Shown here: positions 23,387 through 33,092 of the stretch, piece after piece
Layout: each line of letters opens with the position of its first letter
Position numbering within the stretch: position 1 is the stretch's first letter
From: Amphibalanus amphitrite
Taxonomy: Eukaryota; Arthropoda; Thecostraca; Balanomorpha; Balanidae
Direction of reading: 5' to 3'
Assembly: GCF_019059575.1 (NCBI RefSeq)
Contig: NW_024881560.1
Coordinates: 1 to 64,000 of the forward strand
DNA length: 64,000 bases
Notes under the pieces: generated by a model
The model's database searches: none
What the model was told of the DNA's origin: nothing
Seen by the model: the letters and a program-made list of their open reading frames with translations, nothing else
Translations under genes and position numbers: made by a program

Positions 23387-24328
23387 TTAACCCGCGAGTT
23401 GCTGGGGGGGGGGGGGGCGTTAAACGCCTCCACTTTTTTCGCCGGGTCATAGCATGGCGCGCCAAATTTTGGGTACCTGTAGGGAATTGATTGAAATTTA
23501 TTGGGACAAAGTTTCAAAAAAATCGGTCGGCAAATTTTTGAGATATCGAGGTTTTAGTGACGTCATGATTTTGATTTTTAGTGACGTCATGATTTTCGTT
23601 GGGTTTTCGACCAAAAACGGCGTATGTTCAAAAAATCATATAAAATCACAGAATAGACATACAGACATGCCGTAAGCGTCTTTAGCTTGCCAATACCATG
23701 AACAATCAAATGGCTATCTTCGATTATTGATTATCGTTCCGCATTTTCCAAAATCTTGAACTGAATCTTGGCAATTTCTCGTGACTACTTCACGACCATG
23801 ATGCATGCATTTCTTAAATTGAACTTTTTGAGCCAAACACGTACACATATGATAAAATGAATGTCACCATCGTGTTCTACGCCCTAAATTACCCTTAAAA
23901 CATGTGTCACAGGCTGCGAATATCAGTTTTGATTTTCGGGGATATGTGCCTACCCGGTTGACCTGACCTTGACCCTGACCTATGCTTGACTGACCCCTAC
24001 ATGGAGCTGACACTCTTGTAGGCCTTATATGATGGATTGTGCACCGTTTTGACAGAGTTTATGACGAGAGGCGCCCATTGTGAAGTCCTGAAGTCCATGC
24101 TACTGAAAGCCCGATTTCAGGTGTTTGACCTGACCTTGACCCGACCTGTGACCTCAAAATTCAACTTTAAAGTACTCATCTGAAGCGTCTCGACGCGTTC
24201 TTTCGTTTGCTGCCTGTTGCGTTTCGCTGCGCCTATTGGTTCTCGAGTTATCGGCTGGGGGCGTTTAACGCCCCCCCCCCCCCCAGCAAACGGCGGGTGG
24301 CGAAATACGCCAGCAACTGCCGGGTTAA
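23387..24328 (-). mobile_element. TTAA-flanked element, family B, copy 2 (inverted)
   Basis: TTAACCCGCGAGTTGCTGGG at 23387 and CAGCAACTGCCGGGTTAA at 24328 bound a 0.94-kb block that is the inverted equivalent of 11299-12201. A G-run (23405-23417) and a C-run (24270-24283) sit just inside the ends. A direct doubling of 'gattttnagtgacgtcat' is present at 23551-23595. No gene. Confidence 0.7.
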
Positions 24329-26912
24329 ACAGAGCGCAGATAAATTGATTCATCGTATCCTAAAATGATTCCCATAAACGCACACGCCTAATCTACTTTA
24401 GCCCATGTGGTGGCGTGTGTTAGCAGTTCAGTTGCGTTTGATCAAAGAAATGAACAAAGCTAATGATTCCAGTGCACACACTGGCTTACCAACACCCTTT
24501 TCACGTCGGTGAAGGCTGTTGTGGGAACTCTTCCCGCCTCGTCCTTGGAGTGCTTTGATGTTAGTTGGGCGTGGAGCAGACGCTTGCTGCATCATTCGAC
24601 AGAACGAACACTTTACGTAAACAATACCAGATGATTCAAAGCCGAGTCCGTTCAGTCATCAGGCTGGTGCAGTTTATGCATATGTAGGTATACTATACTA
24701 CTCGTATACCAGCTAATAGACGCAATTGCTTTGCAAGGAAATTCGTAGTGCGAACAGTTACTTATGTAGTTCATAAGTAATGTTTCTGCCATTTTGTTTC
24801 TAAGACCCACCAGTATTCTGTTTAGCGTGATGTGCTTATTATCCGCCCATACATTTACTTGAGAGCGCTACCCAAAGCCAAGTCCAAGTCTGTCTGTGTA
24901 TTTGGTTGCACTGTTTTTCTCTGTCAGTTGGGTGGATTATGAACGTATTACGCTAAACAGATGTATATCGGTGTATGATTATGTCGGTGCTTGTTTCTTT
25001 CCGTCCCTGTTCCCGTCACTTTCCTTCTCCTCCCCTCTCCTTCCTCTCCTTCTCCCTCTTCCTCTTCCTTTCCCTCTCCTTTGCTCCTTTTCTTTCTTCC
25101 TTTATTCCTCAGGTTCCTTGATTTGTCCCATCTCTAACTATCCATCCTAGTTGATCCCATGATGAGACGGGAGGATTTTCGCAACACATGCACAATGTGG
25201 GTACACGCCAGGAATTACACACGCACAATGGCAGCAGGAAGACGTCAGGTTACCTCCGGTCCCCATCGGTCCTATCGTGATCAGCCGGCGCCGTTGTTGA
25301 TAGGTCGGCGGGTCGGGTCACACCTGTTGGTGAGATATATTTAGTGTCGTTGTCAGATCGGGTCACGGTAGTGTATAGTGTCGGTAGGCGGTGTGGTATA
25401 GTGCCGGTACTATATGGTTATACTGCCGGCAGTGCTGTGTGGTTTTGGTGACAGTGGTTGGCGCTGCGGCACGGTGACGGCGGTGTGTCGGTGCGCGGCC
25501 GACCTGTTGCGCACCCGGCCCGCCGGCCGTCGGCCAGTGAGCGTCGCGCCGCCGGCCGGCACAGTTCCGGTGGTCGGGCAGGCGCCGAACCGGGCAGGTG
25601 CCGCTGGTCAGTCGGTAGCACGGGTCGGGGCGTTACAGGACACCCAAGCAGGTGAGCTGTGGGCGACAAGCTTGGTAGGCGGGCTTTGCGCATAGGGTTG
25701 GTCTCCACATGTCACTTTTTAGCTTCATTGTTTTACTGAACGTCATTTTTGCACGACTGTCCGTTGAGCCTAACATAGATATCAGGGTCATACAAGGTGG
25801 TACCAGCATAAAGGGTATACAGAGATTGTTTTATACGATTTTTGTCGTTACTTTTTATGTTAGCCTTATTGAGTCTGGAGATAATATTTTGAAGTAAAAT
25901 GAATACCGGATATTTGAGATAACCTTGACATTGTGCTCTTACAAATAATCACGGATCTACTTCTCAAAGGTGCCGGTATTTTTTTTTTCTGTTCGGTCAT
26001 TTTCCTGAAGTTTTGACTAAGCTTTTCTTACTGGTTCTCGTCGTTGGCAGAAGTATTTGGTAATTGCAAGTCATTTTGTCTCGGCGTTTCGTGATAGGAC
26101 TCAGGTGTTCATTTGTCTCGTTGGTCAGTGTACAGAAGATCCCCTCCGTCCGGTGACAGCTGGGTTGTCACACCGGTCTGTGACCAGTTTCTCCGTACTG
26201 CACTGTCGATAACTGTCCACCAGGAGCTTATCCGACCACGAAGGTCACCTAACTATGTGCTGAAACGTGTTGAATCGCCTCGCGCGGGGCGGTTTCATCC
26301 ACGGCAATGCATCCTTGCGTTTCCTAGGACAACAATATCCATTGATTGATGCACTACTTCTTTTGACTACTTCGACGTCCAGGCTTGCCAGCATTCGGCT
26401 AAGTAAGGTAGCCGAGTTTGAATCCTCAAATCCCATTGAGACGTCCGTGAAACGACAGTAATTTTGAAGCACTAACTAGACTCTCATTTGGAGTAAAGTG
26501 TCTGTCGTATTTTTGCTTGGAAATATTGTTTTATAGTTAATGCATTCGCATTATTCATGCTTGAATATCAGTATGCTAAGCTATGAGACTTTATCGAAGA
26601 CTCTTTATCGATGACCACCGCGGGGTCTAAAGCGCTTACAGCAGAATATCGCCGAGATGCAGCCGGCTGTTTACGGCGGCGCATTGCGATCCGATTGGCC
26701 CCGCTGGCTCATTGGGTCAATATATGACGATCCGACGGCTTTGGCCGGTGTGGAACCCTCTGTGGTGGTACGGCCGCGGCCCCTGCGTCACATCCCGACC
26801 TTCGGGAGGGACGAGGTTCACTCCCGGGTCAGGAAGGTCCGCCCGCGCGGCGGTCACACAGTCGGCGGTGATTTGAATTGATGCATATTAGGTATATGCA
26901 TGGATGGATAGC
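24329..26912. other. Low-repeat intergenic stretch, no gene recognised
   Basis: This 2.6-kb stretch lacks the AGGTCA repeats that fill the first 24 kb. It includes a pyrimidine-rich tract at 25016-25110 and a GC-rich zone at 25400-25640. I found no open frame with a recognisable protein family, no tRNA and no clear promoter. Confidence 0.5.
25016..25110 (+). repeat. Polypyrimidine (C/T) tract
   Basis: About 95 bp consist almost only of C and T on the plus strand, mostly as TCC, CTT and CCT. It is a simple low-complexity tract that could form triplex DNA, but no function is implied. Confidence 0.7.
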
Positions 26913-26914
26913 TA

Positions 26915-28272
26915 CAGGGTGTAACGAAATTATCCGGACATCTATTTTTTCGCCATATCTGCTCGCACAGTTTCTCTTTTAATGTCAGAAGCTGGAAAAT
27001 TGGATGAATGCATACCTCTGGTATCTGCTCTCAACTCAGCAGTGACCTGACCTTGCGAAATGACTCTTGCTCTGAGTAAGAGTCGAGTCGCCGACGGGTT
27101 CATTTGATAGTTTTCGTTTAAGGCAGTGGAGAGAAAGGAGTACAGTCTCTCGTTTCGTAGTAAGGATACGTGTTGGTGGCATGGTGGCATGAGCCAGAAG
27201 CTGGTCTGTCAGCAGCTGGACATCAGCAGCAGCCAGTAGCACATCTGCCTGAGGCGTAATAAGCTGGGACTTGGTGGCAGACTCAGCCCGGCCTCGATCG
27301 CAAAAGGCGCCCTTTGCCAAGTGGTGAGGAGAGTTGTCAAGATAGCGACAAGGAAACGGCACCAATTAATCCGCATACTGACTCGAATTCTTACCAAGGT
27401 AGATAATAAGAGGTCCCACATCATGATTCACCGTTACCCGCCCTTTAGCTTGGTTTTACTGCCCTTCAAACTGGAAAAGACAATGAAATTGACGGGAAAA
27501 CAACCAGTCCACCACCTTTGGCTTCAGGCCAGGGCGTGTCCACTGGTCGAAGGAAGACACGAATGAGGTGACCTGGTCGGATGGGAAGCTGTTCGAGCTG
27601 CGATACCCGTTGAACCGTCAAATCGGCCATGTGTGGGCTGCCAGCAACTCGAATATGCCGGCCGTCGCCGGCGTCAAACATCCGGCCAAAATCCAGACCT
27701 GGAGCATATTCAGCTGCTGTGTAATATTCAAGCTGTTCATGACGACACAGAAAACCACTATCAGTGACGAGTATTACCGGCGCAACATCCTGGCTAGCGA
27801 TTGGTTGGAGCCACTCAACCAGACGGCACAGGATGGCTCGGTTTCTGAACGTGTACCGATACCTGATTCAAGCCGCGCAGTCTTCATACGGGGCGGCGCA
27901 CCACCTTCAAGTCCCTAGCAGAATGAGAAGTGATGCCGAGAGGACCTTTTTGTTCTTCTGGGCTAAAGGGCTATGGCTTGGAAATAGTTCCCATGCAATT
28001 CCGTCGATATGTTATGGACTATTGTCCATCAGGAGATGAATGAGGGGACACCCGCCACCAGCGCCGCCCAACTGCGGGCACAGGTTAGTAAGGCGCTACT
28101 CTATATGAAACCCACTGTGCTGGAAAATCCAGTGGCTCGAATGCTCCAAAAATGTGTACCTGCGCTCTTATGAAAGGTGGCTATATAATAATTCAAAAGG
28201 GAAAATATCAGAATGTCTTGCTTCTTAATTACAGCGCGAAGAAAGATGTCCGGATAATTTCGTTACACCCTG
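26915..28272 (+). mobile_element. Tc1/mariner-type transposon, decayed, 1358 bp
   Basis: Perfect 29-bp inverted ends begin CAGGGTGTAACGAAATTATC, and each is flanked by TA (26913-26914, 28273-28274). The size is that of a full-length Tc1/mariner element with a single transposase gene. Traces of that gene on the plus strand are still readable but broken. The ends are intact even though the gene is dead. Confidence 0.85.
27050..28200 (+). pseudogene. Broken Tc1/mariner transposase
   Basis: The plus strand encodes successive family-like segments. There is a helix-turn-helix-like region with SHIMIHRYPP near 27415-27445. A catalytic block from 27565 contains 'TWSDGKLFEL', then 'VKHPAKIQTWSIFS' and 'DEYYRRNIL'. 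A C-terminal stretch 'LWTIVHQEMNEGTP' lies around 28012-28052. These match the usual order in Tc1/mariner enzymes, which cut and paste DNA with three acidic residues. The first aspartate is present. The second motif, normally QDGAPPH, reads RGGAPPS, and the third acidic site lies in a frame-shifted stretch. Stops and frame changes separate the pieces, so it is inactive. Confidence 0.7.
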
Positions 28273-28274
28273 TA

Positions 28275-29339
28275 GACGAATATTGATTGATTGCTAGATG
28301 AATTTGTTGAGCGGGCTGTCAGCCCTAGCTAATTTCGCTTGCAATTTCTTGATTTATTGCTTGAAAAAGTTTGATGTAAAATGCAAATTCTGCATGCAAA
28401 TACACAAGAATCTGCAAAGCTCCAAATAGATGTAATTTACAAGACGATATATAGTATTTATATCGTCTATTTGAACTTAATGCTACACCTTCATCGGAGG
28501 CGGGCAGACGATCCCGTCTTGTTCTGGAGACTGACGTCCTCAGTTTTTGTGTGGGAGACAGCTCTGTTTAAATCTATCAAGCACTGTTGACGCTCGCCTG
28601 TCCGACCTGTGGCGTCAACGGATCTTTGATGATATTGTCTGTCGGTATGCCGCGGCATGGTGCATAACTCCCGGGTAACAGACCGCAGCGAAAGCCGTGC
28701 CACCACTGCACGGGCTCGCGATGATCAAATGCGTCATCATGGGCACCGGGTTCGCTTACATGACTGGTTAGGCACTTCAATGTGATTGGAATCGGACATT
28801 AGTTGCCATGGCAGCGGTCACCGTCATTCTGTTCAGCACATTGGCAGTTGAAAGTAATAATTTGATTTTATACCAGCCGTCAACCTGCAGCTGCTGTAAC
28901 GCTGGCCAACCGCTGTTGGACCGAAGCCGGCCAAATCTGGCCGACTGGAACCGACTGCCTACATCTGACTCGAAACACGGCCCTCCCTGGCGACACCAGA
29001 ATCGGGCTGCCACGTCTTGCCACGTCTCCGTCCAGGGTCTTGCTGAACGCTATTTCATTTTCTTTATTGATTAATTCCCTTCCTTTTTCTTTCTTTTGTG
29101 TTTTGTCTCTTCTCTCTTCTCCTTTCACTCTCTCCATTATCAGTTCTGTCTTCTTCTTTTTCTTGTGTCGGTAGGCATTTGCTATAGGGTAAGGTGTTAT
29201 TTTTGCATGCCACCAGGTCAAGCCCCAGGGATAAAACAAATGCACCTATAACAAGGAGGCAAAAGCCTGGGCATGGCCATGCTACAATAACCAGATATTT
29301 ATATGACTGAGCTGCTAAAGGTCAGCTGAGCGTCTGAGA
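28275..29339. other. Spacer, no gene recognised
   Basis: This is unique-looking sequence with a short AT-rich palindrome at 28443-28469 and a pyrimidine-rich stretch around 29080-29165. No convincing exon, RNA gene or mobile element was seen. Confidence 0.4.
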
Positions 29340-29454
29340 AGTACCATGAGAGTACAGTCGTGTACAGGTTGATGGTCCGCCACTCTTTATCCACCGGGTT
29401 CCTATGGCTCAGCATTGGCAGCAGCCGCCTGGTACCGGTAAGCTGTGCCGCATG

Positions 29455-29550
29455 ACCCGAGAGTGAAGCGGCACAGCCTACCCACACTGTATGACACCGA
29501 CTCGGGTCGCCTGGTAGAGCGATTTGACCGGACGCTGCGTTACACCGGCT
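29455..29550 (+). pseudogene. Integrase-like retrotransposon fragment, left arm
   Basis: One plus-strand frame reads RHSLPTLYDTDSGRLVERFD followed by RTLRYTG. Retrotransposon integrases of the Ty3/gypsy type have a similar string, ending in 'VERFNRTL', just before their last catalytic glutamate region. Only this short piece is visible, and the frame closes soon after. The identification rests on one motif, so confidence is moderate. Confidence 0.4.
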
Positions 29551-29869
29551 GGGGGGGAGGGGGGGGGGGGGGGTAAGGGTCAGGCCTGTCTATTTGGCTC
29601 GGCTCGGTGGATGAGGCGGGCTGGAGTGTGGTGTGGAGCGGGGGTGATGTGGGGAGTGAGTGAGCGGACCTAAGGCTGGGTGTGTGTGGTCACTTGTCGC
29701 ATAGAACCGATCGTAATCCACCCTCCAAAAATTCGCTTTAGAGATATTCACAAAACCCAGGGGGGTTCAAACACCCATCTCCCAAGTGGAGTGCGGAAGG
29801 ACAAGTAAGGGTCCATACGGTCTCCCCATGAATTGCAGCAAAGAAAGAAAACAGACCTGTCACCAAATA

Positions 29870-30004
29870 ATCTTTCTGAAAAGTGGACTAATCGCGTAGC
29901 CTCGGACACAGAAATAAACACCCAGCACGCGAAGCATCTCGAACCGGGCCTCTCACTACCGGTCAGTTTCACAGTCTAGCACTCCTACGCTGAGCTACAC
30001 CGGA
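29870..30004 (-). mobile_element. tRNA-derived SINE head (minus strand)
   Basis: The minus strand reads like a tRNA. An A-box-like TAGCTCAGCGTAGGAGTGC lies near 29980-29998 and a B-box-like GGTTCGAGATG near 29936-29947. These are internal RNA polymerase III promoter elements. The acceptor stem does not close as in a functional tRNA, and the sequence runs on into a non-tRNA body, so a SINE is more likely than a tRNA gene. Confidence 0.45.
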
Positions 30005-30092
30005 TGGTGGCCACGGCCGGGGCAAAGTCTGGCCGGGCGGGCGGCGGGGCCGGGAGGTCGGCAACAAAGTCAATGAATGTTTTTGTGGTTTC

Positions 30093-30190
30093 GGGTGCCG
30101 GTCGCCCTAGCTCGGTGGAATGATGATGGATCATTGGCAAAACTTTCAACGTGGAGTCCCGGTTCGAGCCTCATCGGGGCTCCGGCTACT
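30093..30190 (+). mobile_element. tRNA-derived SINE head (plus strand)
   Basis: An A-box-like TAGCTCGGTGG lies at 30108-30118 and a B-box-like GGTTCGAGCCTC at 30161-30172, spaced about as in a tRNA. The middle region is A-rich and poorly paired. This suggests a Pol III-transcribed SINE or tRNA pseudogene rather than a working tRNA. Confidence 0.45.
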
Positions 30191-30654
30191 TTTCCGAGTT
30201 AGGATCTGGTTCGGTTTTAGTGGTTGCGAGACATTTATACGGTTTTATATCTACATGTCGATTGTCGATTGATTGATTGATTCATTCATTCGTTCATTTA
30301 ATACATGTCGACATTTAACATACGAATTGACATCCAGGATCAATCCGATCAATCTACCATTTTCATAAGCGTATTGCCTAAATATCATGCATATATGCGG
30401 CACAAGACCTATGGTTGCCTCGATACCGTGCCAAATCACGTTTTGCACAATGCACAAGTAAATTATATTCGCTGGGTCTTCCGTGCATTTTGCTTAGCAA
30501 AAACAGGAATGCAATTGTTAAGCGACGCAAAATGTGCAATGCAGCAAGTGACCACACACACCCGCCCAGCCCCCATGGTCCACCAACACGCCCCACACCA
30601 CTCGCCAGCCCACACCAACCACCGAGACGAGCCCCTCCCCCCGCGCTGGTCTGA

Positions 30655-30745
30655 CGCGACAGCTGGTCTACAAAGCGCTCCACCCGGCGACCCGAGCCGA
30701 TGTCAAACGGCGTGGGTAGACTGTGCCGCTTCACTCTCGGGTCAT
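30655..30745 (-). pseudogene. Integrase-like retrotransposon fragment, right arm
   Basis: The minus strand reads RHSLPTPFDIGSGRRVERFV and continues DQLSRQTS. It is a diverged inverted partner of the piece at 29455-29550. The differences between the two arms mean the duplication is old or that two related elements inserted separately. Confidence 0.4.
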
Positions 30746-30860
30746 GCGGCACAGCCTACCGGTACCAGGCGGCTGCTGCCAATGCTGAGCCATAGGAACC
30801 CGGTGGATAAAGAGTAGGGGACCATCAACCTGTACACGACTGTACCACACAGTACCGCGG

Positions 30861-32868
30861 ACTTCTGTGAAGTACCGAGGTGTACCACGTCCACGCAGTA
30901 CCGTGGAGTGCCTGAGAGTGCCACGGAGTACCACGGAGCACTGTGAAGTACCATGAGGAGCGCCAGTCCAGTGTACTCTCCCCGCACCGGTCTGTCACGG
31001 ACGTCGGACGCTGTCGCCGTCACCCTTCACGGCCGCGCTGACGGGACACGATTCTGACGCCACTCGTGCGGACCGGACGTGCCGGGCCTCTCGGGCCTCC
31101 CGAACGGCGGCTGTGGGCGCTGTGGGCAGCCATAAGTCCGGGTCAGGCTCCCAGACAGGCCGATATTCCCTCTCCGAGCCGTGTCTTGAGGCGGTGGTAG
31201 AAATAACATAATTAGAGACACTGATTTCGATATTTGATAAGGCACTGAACTAGACGGAGACCTCGCTATGTGCAATAAATATAATAAAATACCGCGCATA
31301 GATGGTCGTCCAATGGCAGATGAAATCGGTCAATAATATGTCGGGGAAAGCTCTCTGTAGAAAGTTCACTTCACGCCCGCGTGTTTAACTTCATCTCCGT
31401 GCAGCAATGGCTGTTCAGAGCATCTTCCTGATTGTAGCGTGCTCTGAGATTGTGACATTGTCGAGTTTCGTACCAAAGTTCCGCTGCTTATTGCTATTGT
31501 TCGCTCGCACGCGCTGGTTTGGTGAGTGCCAGTGCAGCTGATCACTCGACGAGACTCGCAGCATTTCCAGAAGCGAACCGGATATGGAGGCTGACCTGTG
31601 TTTTCAGAATTAAACCCGGATACCAAAGCCGACCTGTGTTTCGAGAACTAGACCCGGAGGCCTGACGAGCTGCTAACTAGGGTTTCAGTCCCAATCTTAG
31701 GTGGCAGAGAGGCGGCCTATTCTGTACAGTCGTGGAAATGCGTCTTAGCTGTTATCTCATGCCGGAAGCCTCTGCTAGCCGTTATGTGTAAAATCCGTTT
31801 TGGTTTAGCAGTGTCCCTCGCGAGTCGGCCGATTCTGCCTGGCAGTTAGGCTGTGCCACTGAACCGCAGTGTATTGCGGTACAGCATACCTACGCAGCGG
31901 CTCTGCTGCGAGCTCCCATTCCATCGGAGAGAATCCGTCTGGGTATTTCTCCTTTCATGCACAGATAGTGCTCTATAGGGATCTATGGCCTGCCCATATC
32001 TCGCCAACTGTCGCACACAGATGTTGTTTCCTTTGACGCAATAACACAGCCCAGAGCTGCTGTATTGAGCGGCCCATGCATGCGGATCCCGGATTAGGTC
32101 ATCGGTCTATATCTGCGCCAGCGGTGTCGATGCCGTCCGGGCGGCGGATCAGGACCGGCTGCTCAGAGGGTGGACAGGTATCCGCGACAGGCCACCCGCC
32201 GGCCCCATTGACCCCAGTCGGCCGGCAGATACCGGCCCGGAGCTTCCGGTACGTCGCGTGGACCAATACGCGACCCCACTGTCTAATGCGGTGCGGTCGA
32301 TTTGATATTGGCTGTGACTTGCATTAACGACCTAATGGACGGTCGCAATTAGACCTGTTGGTCTCGGACTCTCGGTGATCAGGCTTATGGAAGGACTGCC
32401 CGAGCATATTCCGGTGCATATTACGGTCTGCCGGGAACCAATAATTATGGGTCAAGGTGAATGGTCTGATATCAGGGCAGCCACGGGGCTATAAACTGGG
32501 GAGGGTGTCTTAGCCGTGTGATGGATTGGTGCTATTAACCGCCTGCCACGGCCTGCTGCGCTGCGTGCGCTATATCGCGGAGGCTGCAGCCGACGCAGGC
32601 GTTCATTACGAGCCGCTTGTCTGACCCTCACCCCCTACCCCATCCCATCTATTCAGCCGACCGGTGACACGTTTCTTCCTCACCCTGCTGTTTGAAGGTA
32701 CTGACCGGCCAGGACGCCAGACCCGGCCCGGCGCTGGTGTCTTCTGTGGACTGAGGAGCCGCCATCTCGCACGCCGGGTGTATGCGGGACGGCGTACCGG
32801 CCGGCCGGTGACCCAGCCCGGCCTATAGCGCCCAGTGGCTCCGCGTGAACAGCGACCGCCGCTCCATG
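30861..32868. other. Upstream region of the Shaw gene
   Basis: The first 100 bp (30840-30965) is a degenerate roughly 10-bp tandem of 'gtaccacgga'-like units. The rest is unique-looking and becomes GC-rich toward 32600-32870. Any 5' untranslated exon or core promoter of the channel gene should lie here or further left, but I cannot point to a TATA box or initiator with confidence. Confidence 0.4.
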
Positions 32869-32895
32869 TGACGTCACAGACGGCCGGTGACGTCA
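32869..32895 (+). promoter_or_regulatory. Pair of CRE palindromes (TGACGTCA) before the Shaw start codon
   Basis: Two perfect TGACGTCA sites lie at 32869-32876 and 32888-32895, only 3 bp before the ATG. This is the consensus for CREB/ATF factors and would be a plausible activity-responsive input for a neuronal channel gene. However, the same octamer is frequent in the transposons of this window, and the sites would lie in transcribed leader sequence. The regulatory role is inference. Confidence 0.4.
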
Positions 32896-32898
32896 TCC

Positions 32899-33092
32899 AT
32901 GGACGGCGAGAACCGAATCCTGCTCAATGTGGGCGGCATCCGGTTCGAGACGTACAAGGCCACGCTGAAGAAGATCCCGGCCACGCGGTTGTCCCGGCTG
33001 ACCGAGGCGCTCGCCAACTTCGACCCCGTGCTCAACGAGTTCTTCTTCGACCGGCACCCGGGCGTGTTCGCGCAGATCCTCAACTATTACCG
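32899..33092 (+). CDS. Shaw: Shaw exon 1: start codon and N-terminal T1 domain
   Basis: The exon encodes residues 1-64 plus two bases of Arg65, and the donor GTGAGT follows at 33093. The peptide opens [20 protein letters not shown] and continues through [11 protein letters not shown] to LNYY, the first half of the Kv T1 domain, which selects partner subunits of the same subfamily. The ATG at 32899 was chosen because it lies directly before the conserved 'ENR-I/V-L-L-N-V-G-G' start. The upstream in-frame codons are not conserved and begin with a GTG. Confidence 0.93.

Larger units (their letters stand above)
29340..30860. repeat. Long inverted repeat with about 320-360 bp arms
   Basis: The left arm (29340-29705) and right arm (about 30535-30860) are inverted relatives. 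Landmarks are 'gtgtacaggttgatggt', 'tttatccaccgggttcctat', 'gcggcacagcctac' and 'gtgtgtgtggtcacttg'. The arms are imperfect. The loop of about 830 bp holds two tRNA-like SINE heads in opposite orientation. The arms contain a retrotransposon-like peptide, so this may be two head-to-head retroelement fragments. Confidence 0.65.

Noticed and set aside
1-24328. Possible CRISPR array because of the many short repeats
   Set aside because: The AGGTCA motifs are irregularly spaced, only 6-12 bp long, and lie in eukaryotic transposons. There is no repeat-spacer periodicity and no cas gene.
29870-30190. Two functional tRNA genes
   Set aside because: A and B boxes are present, but the stems are poorly paired and the sequences continue into non-tRNA bodies, so SINE heads or pseudogenes fit better.
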